A stretch of 8,425 bases of DNA from an uncultured Oscillospiraceae bacterium (GCA_934533005.1 CAKTBC010000079.1:1-8425), one strand, 5' to 3'; shown: positions 1 to 6,897, numbered from the stretch's first letter. Notes: generated by a model not told the origin, from the letters alone. Translations and numbers: made by a program.

Positions 1-398
1 GGGCGGTAGCCGGGGATGTTCAGCGCTCCGCGCGGCCGCTCGCGGCAGCCCATCGCAAGAATGACGGCGCGGCCGCGGATCTGTTCCACGCCGCGTTCGC
101 GGCTCGTAATGGTGAGAACGCGCTCGTTCGTGAGCGAGAGCACCATCGTCGAAAGCCGGATGGCAACGCCGAGCTCCTCGGCGCGGCGCAGGAAGCGCGC
201 GGCATACTCCGGGCCGGTCAGCTCCTCATGGAACGTGTGCAGGCCGAAGCCGTTGTGGATGCATTGATTCAAAATGCCGCCGGGAACGCTGTCGCGCTCG
301 ATGACGAGCACATCCTCCACGCCCGCTTCCTTTGCGGCGATGGCGGCGGCGAGACCGGCCGGCCCCGCACCGATGATGACGATATCGTAGGTATTCAT
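1..398 (-). CDS. NAD(P)/FAD-dependent oxidoreductase, GlpB-like (partial, C-terminus beyond the left edge)
   Basis: The first 132 codons are present, starting at ATG 398; the rest lies outside the window. Residues 5-37 form a Rossmann FAD-binding unit: a hydrophobic strand, the GAGPAG loop (10-15) and an acidic strand end (VIERD). Next come GGILNQCIHNGFG (40-52) and MGCRERPRGALNIPG (116-130), which I recognise as typical of the clostridial flavoprotein encoded beside GlpA-like dehydrogenases. The GCRE stretch belongs to the pyridine-nucleotide-disulfide oxidoreductase fold. Its start overlaps the stop of the upstream flavoprotein gene by ATGA, so the two are probably translationally coupled and work as partners. 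The likely role is passing electrons between the substrate-oxidising GlpA-like subunit and NAD(P)H or a further carrier; this is inference. A small DUF1667-type partner often follows in such loci and may lie just past the edge. The family call is solid; the substrate is unknown. Confidence 0.88.
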   Translation of the reverse strand, partial: MNTYDIVIIGAGPAGLAAAIAAKEAGVEDVLVIERDSVPGGILNQCIHNGFGLHTFHEELTGPEYAARFLRRAEELGVAIRLSTMVLSLTNERVLTITSRERGVEQIRGRAVILAMGCRERPRGALNIPGYR

Positions 399-1849
399 AC
401 GTTTTCGCCGTCCTTTCTCGTTTTGCCGACGATCGGGAACGATGCGCCGCCGCTCTTTGTGAGCTGCTCCTGCGGCACGCCGAGCTCGCGCGAGAGAATT
501 TCCAGCACGCGCGGCGAGCAGAAGCCCGCCTGGCAGCGCCCCATACCGGCGCGGGTGCGGCGCTTCACACCGTCGAGACTGCGCGCGCCGGGGACGCGGT
601 GGATGGCGTCTACGATCTCGCCCTCAGTCACCTGCTCGCAGCGGCAGATGATGTTGCCGTAGAGCGGGTGCTCGGCAACGAACGCGGCGCGCTCTTCGAT
701 GGTCATCTCGTTCGGGCGGTAAACCTCCGGGCGGGTGGAATCGTATTTTTTGTTGACCGGGGCGGAGACGAGATACGCCGCGCTCTCGGCGAGGAACGCG
801 CCGATGGCGGGCGCGGCGGAGAGACCGGGCGACTCGATGCCGACGGCATTGAGAAACCCCGGCGCGCCCTCGGCCTCGCCGATGATAAAGTCGTGCTCAT
901 CCTGCTCCACGTGCGCGCGAAGCCCGGCAAAGCTCGTGATCGTGCGGTTGCCGGGGAGCGTGGGGACGCTCTTGCGGGCGCGGGTCATAACGCTCTCGAG
1001 CCCCGCGGCGGTCGTGTTCGTCGCTTCAGGGTTTTCCACGTCTACGGCGGTCGGCCCCATGAGGAGATTGCCGTGGACGGTCGGCGTTACGAGAACGCCC
1101 TTGCCCATTTTGGTGGGCAGCTGGAACACGGTGCGCGAGAGCATGCCGCCGACCTTTTTGTCCAGCAGCATATATTCGCCCTTGCGCGGCGTGATCGTGA
1201 TCTTTTTATCGGACACCATGTTGTTGAGCTCGGCGCTGTGGAGCCCCGCGGCGTTGATGACGACCGGAGCCTCAAAAGAGCCGTTGGCCGTTTCGAGCTT
1301 CCAGAGATCGCCCTCGCGCGTAATATTCTCCACGCGGGTATCAAAGAAAAATTTCACGCCGTTTCGCGCGGCGTTTTCCGCCATGGCGCAGGTGAGCTCA
1401 AAGGGGCACACGATGCCGCTCGTGGGGGCATAGAGCGCCGCGACGGCCTCAGGGGAGACGTTCGGCTCGAGCTCGTGCAGCTCCTCGCGCTCCACGATGC
1501 GAAGGCCGTGCACGCCGTTTTTCACGCCGCGGAGAAGAAGCTCCTCGAGCCCGGGGCGGCCGGCCTCGTCAAAGCAGAGCACGAGCGCCCCGCAGCGCCG
1601 GAACGGGATCTGCAGCCGCTCGCAGAGCCGTGGCATCGCGCGGCTTCCCTCCACGTTGAACCGCGCCATGAGCGAGCCGGGGCGGGCGTCAAAGCCCGCG
1701 TGGACGATGGCGGAGTTTGCTTTGGATGTGCCGGTGCAAACATCCTCGCCCGCCTCGATCACGGCGGCGCGCAGCGAGTATTTGCCCAGCTCCATCGCCG
1801 TGGCGCAGCCGACAACGCCGGCGCCCACGACAAGGACATCGTATTGCAT
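395..1849 (-). CDS. GlpA-like FAD-dependent dehydrogenase with C-terminal BFD [2Fe-2S] domain
   Basis: This is a complete 484-residue flavoprotein. The N-terminal part (about 1-360) has the D-amino-acid-oxidase fold: the dinucleotide-binding GAGVVG (9-14), an acidic end to the second strand (IEAGED, 31-36), SKANSAIVHAGFDA (42-55), which is typical of the GlpA/LhgO-like group, and a late FAD-contact segment (GIESPGLSAAPAIG, 337-350). The C-terminal part (about 398-455) is a BFD-like iron-sulfur domain with CRC (402, 404) and CQAGFC (439, 444), four cysteines placed to hold a [2Fe-2S] cluster, plus the usual KRRTRAGMG segment before the second pair. The family oxidises glycerol 3-phosphate or 2-hydroxyacids, but sequence alone does not settle the substrate. 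The start ATG has a GAGGG-type ribosome site just upstream. The stop overlaps the next gene by 4 bp. It probably forms a complex with that downstream flavoprotein and shares the operon with rluD. Confidence 0.9.
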   Translation of the reverse strand: MQYDVLVVGAGVVGCATAMELGKYSLRAAVIEAGEDVCTGTSKANSAIVHAGFDARPGSLMARFNVEGSRAMPRLCERLQIPFRRCGALVLCFDEAGRPGLEELLLRGVKNGVHGLRIVEREELHELEPNVSPEAVAALYAPTSGIVCPFELTCAMAENAARNGVKFFFDTRVENITREGDLWKLETANGSFEAPVVINAAGLHSAELNNMVSDKKITITPRKGEYMLLDKKVGGMLSRTVFQLPTKMGKGVLVTPTVHGNLLMGPTAVDVENPEATNTTAAGLESVMTRARKSVPTLPGNRTITSFAGLRAHVEQDEHDFIIGEAEGAPGFLNAVGIESPGLSAAPAIGAFLAESAAYLVSAPVNKKYDSTRPEVYRPNEMTIEERAAFVAEHPLYGNIICRCEQVTEGEIVDAIHRVPGARSLDGVKRRTRAGMGRCQAGFCSPRVLEILSRELGVPQEQLTKSGGASFPIVGKTRKDGENV

Positions 1850-1869
1850 AGCCTTTCCCTCTCTTTATT

Positions 1870-1890
1870 CCGGCGCGGTCTCCGCGCCGG
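1870..1890 (+). terminator. Perfect 9-bp GC hairpin in the rluD-flavoprotein gap, with a T-tract only on the + strand
   Basis: CCGGCGCGG (1870-1878) pairs perfectly with 1882-1890 around the triloop TCT. Read on the + strand it is followed after four bases by six T (1895-1900), which is intrinsic-terminator architecture. Read on the minus strand, the direction of every gene here, the stem is preceded by A6 and followed by AATAAAGAG, so no U-tract follows. It fills most of the 49-bp gap between the rluD stop and the GlpA-like start. It may stop antisense transcription entering rluD, or act in the mRNA as a stability or processing hairpin. The structure is certain; the function is a guess. Confidence 0.4.
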
Positions 1891-1898
1891 ATCATTTT

Positions 1899-2819
1899 TT
1901 ATTCTGTGCCGAGCGGCGGGCCGAGCCGGGCGAGCACGCTCGTAAAATACTCGGGCAGCGCCGATGTGAGCTCCATGGCCTCGCCGGTGCGCGGGTGGAT
2001 GAATTTGAGCGTCCGCGCGTGGAGGCATTGCCCCTCCAGCCCCTTTTCGGGCTTTCCCGCGCCGTATACCATGTCGCCGAGCAGCGGGTGACCGATGTGC
2101 GCCATATGGACACGGATCTGGTGCGTGCGTCCGGTCTCAAGCCGGCAGCGGATGTGCGTAAAGCCGGCGTACCGCTCGATAACTTCCCAATGCGTCACGG
2201 CGCGGCGGGAGTTTTTCTCCGTGACGGCCATGCGCTTGCGGTCGACCGGGTGGCGGCCGATGGGCGCATCCACGGTACCGGCGTCGGCGCGAAAGCCGCC
2301 GTGCACAACGGCTTCGTATACGCGCGAAAGGCTCCGGTCGGCGAGCTGCGCCGAGAGCGCCTGATGGGCAAAATCGTTTTTCGCCACGATCAGAAGGCCG
2401 CTCGTGTCGCGGTCGATGCGGTGGACGATGCCGGGACGCAGCTCCCCGCCGATGCCGGAGAGCGAATCGCCGCAATGGTGCAGCAGCGCGTTCACGAGCG
2501 TTCCATCCGGGTGGCCGGGCGCAGGGTGGACAACGAGCCCGCGCGGCTTATTCACCACGATGAGATCGCCGTCTTCGTAGACGATGTCGAGCGGGATATC
2601 CTGCGCCACGGCGCTCGCCGGGGCGGGCGTATCGTCCTCGGAGACGAGAAACACGTCCCCCGCGCGGGTGAGCTCGCTCTTTTTGACGCTTTTCCCCTCT
2701 CTCGTCACCTGTCCGGCGGCGATGAGCCGCGCGGCGGCGGAGCGGGTATAGCCCGAACGCGCAAGGAGAGCGTCGATCCTCTCGCCGCTCTCCTGCGCCT
2801 GTACGGTTGTGATTTTCAT
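1899..2819 (-). CDS. rluD: RluA/RluD-family 23S rRNA pseudouridine synthase
   Basis: This 306-residue enzyme isomerises uridine to pseudouridine in RNA, by family most likely in 23S rRNA; it corresponds to ylyB of Bacillus. Residues about 12-60 form an S4 RNA-binding domain (ERIDALLARSGYTRSAAARLI, then GDVFLV). The catalytic domain follows: VVNKPRGLVVHPAPGH (88-103), the signature HRIDRDTSGLLIVAK (133-147) with catalytic Asp136, RVYEA (166-170), and LETGRTHQIRVH (227-238) near the active site. Length and domain order are normal for the family. The start overlaps the lspA stop as ATGA, and a GGAG lies 5 bp upstream inside the last lspA codons, so translation is probably coupled. In Bacillus this gene also follows lspA, with pyrR next; here two flavoprotein genes follow instead. 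The exact target uridines cannot be read from sequence, so the symbol is by family. Confidence 0.93.
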   Translation of the reverse strand: MKITTVQAQESGERIDALLARSGYTRSAAARLIAAGQVTREGKSVKKSELTRAGDVFLVSEDDTPAPASAVAQDIPLDIVYEDGDLIVVNKPRGLVVHPAPGHPDGTLVNALLHHCGDSLSGIGGELRPGIVHRIDRDTSGLLIVAKNDFAHQALSAQLADRSLSRVYEAVVHGGFRADAGTVDAPIGRHPVDRKRMAVTEKNSRRAVTHWEVIERYAGFTHIRCRLETGRTHQIRVHMAHIGHPLLGDMVYGAGKPEKGLEGQCLHARTLKFIHPRTGEAMELTSALPEYFTSVLARLGPPLGTE

Positions 2820-3871
2820 TTGAACTCCGCGAGAATGGAGTCGAGATCGAACTCGTCCGTCGAAGCGGCCTTCGGCGCTTCCTTCACCGGGGCGCTCGCC
2901 GCCTTCGGCGTCTCTCTCACGGGAGCCGGAGCCGCCTTGGGTGCGGCGGGTCTCGCGCTCGCCGCGGGACGCGCCACGGTGTGCACCGCCGCTTCGTTCT
3001 GCGCGGCAAGATCGGCGCGCGTTACCGGCGCGCTCGGCGCGGCCGCCGTGCGGCGGACGGGCGCAGAGGCGCGCTGCGCTTCGGCGGTGCGCTGCACCGG
3101 AACGGCGGTGGGGCGTGCCGCCGCCGGACGAACCGGCACGGGCACGCTGTTCTCGTCAATGATGCGCTTTGTGCGCGGCTGCGTTGTTGGAACGCCGTTC
3201 CCGGCGGCGCGCTGACGCGCCGGAGAGGGGGCGGCGGTGCCGCGGGCGGACGGAGTGGCCGCCGCCGGAGCGGCAGAGCGCGGCGCCGTGCGGCGCACGG
3301 GAGTCTCCTCCGCGGCGCGCGGTGCGCGGCGGGGGGCGGGCTCATCGTCATATTCCCGGCGGCGGGAGGCACGGACGGGCGCTTCGTCCTCTTCGTAATC
3401 GTCAAATTCGTCCACGCGGCGAAGACCGCCGGTCAGGATCGCAACGACAAAGAGAACGCCGCCGACGAGCACGAGCACATCCGCCAGATTGAAGATGGCG
3501 AAGTTCATGAACTCAAACTCGAAGATATCGGGCACATAGCCATAGATCGCGCGGTCAATGCCGTTGCCGAGCAGACCCGCGAGCAGCAGCGCGCCGGAGA
3601 CCTTGACGAACCCCGTGCGGAAATAGCCCTTGATGAAGGCAAACACCATGAGCGCCGTGAAGGCGAGCAGCAAAATGAGCAAGATCCAGCGCAGCGCGCC
3701 GAACCCGGACATGATGCCGAACACCGCGCCGAAGTTTTTGATGTACGTAATGTGGAGAACGCCGGGGATCAGCGGCCGGATGCCGGTGTTCAGCGCAACG
3801 TTGGACACCGTCCAGAACTTGAGAAACTGATCGATCAGCAGAGCCAGAAGCCCGATGATACCATAAACCAT
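2816..3871 (-). CDS. lspA: Lipoprotein signal peptidase (signal peptidase II) with a ~200-residue disordered C-terminal tail
   Basis: The aspartyl membrane protease that removes signal peptides from prolipoproteins. Core (1-150): a first helix containing IDQFLKF (13-19); NFGAVFG (46-52), the family's N-x-G-A-x-F block; a hydrophobic helix at about 62-80; a third helix ending in GNGIDR (102-107); YVPD with catalytic Asp115; FNLAD with catalytic Asp131; and a last helix to about 147. All key residues are present, so the core should be active. The family is normally about 150-170 residues; this protein has 351. Residues 152-351 are acidic at first (RRVDEFDDYEEDE), then rich in Ala, Pro and Arg with recurring PV(R/K/Q) motifs, and end in DEFDLDSILAEFK. 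LspA termini face the cytoplasm in E. coli, so the tail should be cytosolic. The ATG at 3871 has GGGAG 10 bp upstream. The gene follows ileS after a 190-bp gap holding a repeat element, and overlaps rluD by 4 bp. Confidence 0.92.
   Translation of the reverse strand: MVYGIIGLLALLIDQFLKFWTVSNVALNTGIRPLIPGVLHITYIKNFGAVFGIMSGFGALRWILLILLLAFTALMVFAFIKGYFRTGFVKVSGALLLAGLLGNGIDRAIYGYVPDIFEFEFMNFAIFNLADVLVLVGGVLFVVAILTGGLRRVDEFDDYEEDEAPVRASRRREYDDEPAPRRAPRAAEETPVRRTAPRSAAPAAATPSARGTAAPSPARQRAAGNGVPTTQPRTKRIIDENSVPVPVRPAAARPTAVPVQRTAEAQRASAPVRRTAAAPSAPVTRADLAAQNEAAVHTVARPAASARPAAPKAAPAPVRETPKAASAPVKEAPKAASTDEFDLDSILAEFK
2825..2828 (-). promoter_or_regulatory. Ribosome binding site of rluD inside the end of lspA
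   Basis: GGAG on the minus strand sits 5 bp before the rluD ATG and spans the Ala-Glu codons of the LspA terminal peptide LAEFK. Together with the ATGA stop/start overlap it supports the chosen rluD start and implies coupling. It also means the DNA for the last LspA residues carries two constraints at once. Confidence 0.7.
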
Positions 3872-3925
3872 GAATCAAAATCTCCCTTCTCTTTGGAAGT
3901 ACAGGAAGTGCGATGCTGGTGGAAA

Positions 3926-4046
3926 AACCCCTCCGTCACGGCTGCGCCGCGCCACCTCCCCTGTTAGGGGAGGCAAGCTGGTTTCCGAATAACTCACTTG
4001 GCTCCCCTAACAGGGGAGCTGTCAGCCGCAGGCTGACTGAGGGGTT
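3926..4046. repeat. 121-bp palindromic intergenic repeat element (REP/MITE-like) between ileS and lspA
   Basis: The outer ends AACCCCTC (3926-3933) and GAGGGGTT (4039-4046) are inverted copies, and the arms stay complementary with mismatches for about 50 bp around a central spacer near 3977-3997. Inside are small perfect hairpins with 3-base loops: CCTCCCCT/AGGGGAGG (3955-3973), GCTCCCCT/AGGGGAGC (4001-4019) and GTCAGCC/GGCTGAC (4021-4037). A weaker CGGC/GCCG lies at 3939-3949. It has no coding capacity. On the minus strand the outer arm runs into GGGGTTTTT, so it could act as a terminator or attenuator between ileS and lspA, or as an mRNA end protector. I see no clear target-site duplication and no second copy in the window. 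From memory, similar CTCCCC...GTCAGCC...GAGGGG sequences recur between genes in gut clostridia; that needs a search. The remaining gap (3872-3925) holds the lspA ribosome site and no convincing promoter. Confidence 0.8.
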
Positions 4047-4061
4047 AGCTCTTGTTCGTGT

Positions 4062-6845
4062 TTAGCCGACGACCGAAGCGCAGCGCGCGCAGAGCGTCGG
4101 ATGCTTTTCGTTTGTGCCGACGGTCTTGGAGCGCGTCCAGCAGCGCGCGCAGCGCGGCAGGGCGCTCGGCTCCACGTGAACGGTGAGCCCGTCAAAGTTC
4201 TCGCCGCGGACGCCTTCGCCGGCGCCGTGGACGATCTTCAGCTCGGACACGATGCAAAGCGGCGCAAGGTCTTCCTTCTCCAGCTCCGCGAACGGCTCGG
4301 ACGCGGCCTCGGACACATAGAGCGTCACGCGCGCATCGAGCGGCTTGCCGATGAGCTTTTCCGCGCGGGCCAGCTCCAGCGCCTTGTTCACGTCGGCGCG
4401 CACACGCATGACCTTGCTCCAATGCGCTTCCTCGCTCTCGGAGAGACGGAGCGCGTCGTTCGCCTCCGGCATGTCGTTGAGCGCGACGGCGCGGGCATCT
4501 TCGTTTTCGGTGTGCGGCATGGCGAGCCAGATCTCGTCGGCGGTGAAGCAGAGCACCGGGGCGAGCAGGCGGGTCATCGCGTCGAGCACCTGATAGATCG
4601 CGGTCTGGGCGCTGCGGCGGGAAAGACTCTCGCGGCTGTCGCAGTAGAGACGATCCTTGATAACGTCCAGATAGAAGTTCGACATTTCCACCACGCAGAA
4701 GTTGTGGATGGCGTAGGTGGCAGTGTGGAACTCATAGTTGTCGTAAGCGGTGCGGACGCGCTCGATGAGATCCTGCAGACGGCTGACCGCCCACTTGTCG
4801 AGCGGCAGCATGTCCGCAAAGGCGACGCTCTCGGCGGGATCGAAGCCGTCCAGGTTGCCGAGAATGTAGCGCGCGGTGTTGCGGATCTTGAGATACTTAT
4901 CGGAGAGCTGCTTGAAGATGTTGTCCGAGCAGCGCATGTCCTGCGTATAGTCGGCGCTCGCCGCCCAGAGACGGATGATGTCCGCGCCGTACTTGGGGAT
5001 GATGTCGCCCGGGGCGATGCCGTTGCCGAGGGACTTGTGCATAACGCGGCCCTCGCCGTCCACGGTCCAGCCGTGGGTGAGCACCTCGCGGTAGGGCGCG
5101 TCGCCGCGCACCGCAACGCCGGTCAGCAGCGACGACTGGAACCAGCCGCGGTACTGATCGCCGCCCTCGAGATACACGTCCGCCGGCCATACGCCGGGGG
5201 CGTCGAGCAGCATGGAGGCAATGTGGGTGCTGCCGGAGTCAAACCAGCCGTCGAGCGTGTCGGTCTCCTTGGTGAAGCCGGTGCTGCCGCCGCAATGCGG
5301 GCAGGTGAAGCCGTCCGGCAGGAGATCACCGGCCTCGGCGTCGAACCAGATGTTCGAGCCGTGCTCGCCGAAGAGGCGGGAGACTTTCTCAATGGTCTCC
5401 GGCGTGCAGACGGGCTTGCCGCAGTCGGCGCAGTAGAACACCGGGATCGGCAGACCCCAGCGGCGCTGGCGGGAGATGCACCAGTCGGCGCGCTCGCGGA
5501 TCATGGAGAGCATGCGGTCGTGGCCCCAGCCGGGATGCCAGATGACCTTGTCCGCGGCGGCGCAGGCGTCGTCCTTGAACGTATCGACCGAGCAGAACCA
5601 CTGCGGCGTGGCACGGAAGATGATGGGCTTGTGGCAGCGCCAGCAGTGCGGGTAGCTGTGGACGATGTCCTCGCTTGCGAAGAGCATGCCGCTCTCGCGC
5701 ATGTCCTCGAGAATGACCGGGTTGGACTCCTCGGTCTTCATACCGGCGTACTTGCCGGCGTAATCGGTGTGGCGGCCCTGGTCGTCCACGGGGACGATCA
5801 TGTCCATGCCGTAGCGGCGGCAGGTCTGGTAGTCGTCCGCGCCGAAGCCGGGCGCGGTGTGGACGCAGCCCGTGCCGGAGTCCATCGTGACATACTCGGC
5901 GTTGAGCAGACGGGACGTTTTCGGCAGGAACGGGTGATCGGCGAGCATGTTCTCAAAGAACGAGCCGGGGTGCGTTTCGAGAATTTCGTATTTCTCGATG
6001 CCGCCGACGCGCATGACCTTCTCGGCAAGCGCTTCCGCGACGATGTACGTTTCGCCGTTGTCGGCCTTGACGAGCGCATAGCTCTCTCTCGGGTGCAGGC
6101 TGATGCCGAGGTTGCCCGGCAGCGTCCAGATCGTCGTCGTCCAGATGAGGAAGTAGAGACGGCTGTGGTCGACGTGGGAGAGCTTGCCGAGATCGTCGTG
6201 CATCGGGAACTTGACGTACACCGTGGTGCACGGATCGTCCTGATACTCGATCTCCGCCTCGGCGAGAGCAGTCTCGTCGCTCGGGCACCAGTACACGGGC
6301 TTAAGGCCCTTGTAGATGTAGCCCTTCTCGTACATCTTGCCGAACACCTTGACTTCTTCGGCTTCGAACTTCGGGTCCATCGTCAGATACGGATGGTCCC
6401 AGTCGCCGAGCACGCCGAGGCGCTGGAAGCCCTCGCGCTGGATGCCGACGTACTTTTCGGCATAGCGGTGGCAGGCGGAGCGGAACTCGCTCACGCTCAT
6501 GGCCTTGCGGTTGAGCCGCTGCTCCTTGATGATGGCGGACTCAATGGGCATGCCGTGGTTGTCCCAGCCGGGGGTGTAGGGGACTTTGTAGCCGGTCATG
6601 GATTTGTAGCGGCAGATAAAGTCCTTCAGGCACTTGTTCAGCGCGTGACCCATGTGCAGATTGCCGTTCGAGAACGGAGGGCCGTCGTGCAGAATGAAGA
6701 GGGGCTTGCCCTCGTTGCGGCGGAGGGTTTCATGGTAAAGGTCCATGTCGTACCAGGATTTGAGCATGCCCGGCTCGCGCGCGGGCAGACCGGCACGCAT
6801 GGGAAAAGCGGTTTTCGGCAGATTTACGGTGGCGTTGTAGTCCAT
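4062..6845 (-). CDS. ileS: Isoleucyl-tRNA synthetase
   Basis: A full-length class I synthetase (927 residues) that charges tRNA-Ile in the cytoplasm. I start it at ATG 6845 (MDYNATVNLPKTAFPMRAG, the usual bacterial IleS opening), with GGAGAG about 12 bp upstream. A longer reading frame begins with TTG at 6875 but adds only ten residues unlike the family. In order: the HIGH motif as HMGH (64-67); the inserted editing domain with TTTIWTLPGN (236-245) and HTAPGFGADDY (329-339); zinc-type cysteine pairs at 472/475 and 515/518; LDGWFDSGSTH (531-541); the KMSKS loop as VMHKS (601-605), keeping the second lysine; the anticodon-binding domain after about 680; and a C-terminal zinc finger with CARC (899-902) and CARC (919-922). 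It sits 80 bp after divIVA, as in the Bacillus cluster. That gap is too short for a T-box, so readthrough from the division genes is the likely expression mode. Confidence 0.97.
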   Translation of the reverse strand: MDYNATVNLPKTAFPMRAGLPAREPGMLKSWYDMDLYHETLRRNEGKPLFILHDGPPFSNGNLHMGHALNKCLKDFICRYKSMTGYKVPYTPGWDNHGMPIESAIIKEQRLNRKAMSVSEFRSACHRYAEKYVGIQREGFQRLGVLGDWDHPYLTMDPKFEAEEVKVFGKMYEKGYIYKGLKPVYWCPSDETALAEAEIEYQDDPCTTVYVKFPMHDDLGKLSHVDHSRLYFLIWTTTIWTLPGNLGISLHPRESYALVKADNGETYIVAEALAEKVMRVGGIEKYEILETHPGSFFENMLADHPFLPKTSRLLNAEYVTMDSGTGCVHTAPGFGADDYQTCRRYGMDMIVPVDDQGRHTDYAGKYAGMKTEESNPVILEDMRESGMLFASEDIVHSYPHCWRCHKPIIFRATPQWFCSVDTFKDDACAAADKVIWHPGWGHDRMLSMIRERADWCISRQRRWGLPIPVFYCADCGKPVCTPETIEKVSRLFGEHGSNIWFDAEAGDLLPDGFTCPHCGGSTGFTKETDTLDGWFDSGSTHIASMLLDAPGVWPADVYLEGGDQYRGWFQSSLLTGVAVRGDAPYREVLTHGWTVDGEGRVMHKSLGNGIAPGDIIPKYGADIIRLWAASADYTQDMRCSDNIFKQLSDKYLKIRNTARYILGNLDGFDPAESVAFADMLPLDKWAVSRLQDLIERVRTAYDNYEFHTATYAIHNFCVVEMSNFYLDVIKDRLYCDSRESLSRRSAQTAIYQVLDAMTRLLAPVLCFTADEIWLAMPHTENEDARAVALNDMPEANDALRLSESEEAHWSKVMRVRADVNKALELARAEKLIGKPLDARVTLYVSEAASEPFAELEKEDLAPLCIVSELKIVHGAGEGVRGENFDGLTVHVEPSALPRCARCWTRSKTVGTNEKHPTLCARCASVVG

Positions 6846-6876
6846 AGCTGTGCAATTCTCTCCATTCGCTGACAAA

Positions 6877-6897
6877 GCGGGGCCGTTATAGCCCCGC
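6877..6897 (-). other. GC hairpin in the divIVA-ileS gap
   Basis: GCGGGGC (6877-6883) pairs perfectly with GCCCCGC (6891-6897) around a 7-base loop. On the minus strand it lies between the divIVA stop and the ileS start, and only TTTG follows it, too few U for a strong intrinsic terminator. It could be a weak attenuator or an mRNA processing or stability structure. I see no T-box features such as a specifier stem or the conserved antiterminator bulge. Confidence 0.4.

Noticed and set aside
1497..3215. A 572-codon + strand frame spanning the antisense of the flavoprotein, rluD and lspA
   Set aside because: It crosses three well-supported minus-strand genes, has no domain or ribosome site, and its Arg/Ala-rich sequence is typical of GC-rich shadow frames.
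3926..4046. CRISPR or riboswitch explanation for the ileS-lspA gap
   Set aside because: There are no repeated spacers, and the symmetry is a single nested palindrome without the conserved cores of known riboswitch or T-box classes.
4101..6872. A 923-codon open frame on the + strand, antisense to ileS
   Set aside because: It mirrors ileS codon by codon, has a His/Ala/Val/Arg-rich composition without any recognisable domain, and results from high GC at third codon positions leaving few antisense stops.
6846..6875. Longer ileS start at TTG 6875
   Set aside because: It adds ten residues unlike IleS, uses a rare start codon, and would absorb the ribosome site of the ATG at 6845, which gives the canonical family start.
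6884..6890. TATAAC in the loop of the divIVA-ileS hairpin as a -10 box
   Set aside because: No acceptable -35 box lies 16-18 bp upstream, and the bases sit within a hairpin loop that explains them equally well.
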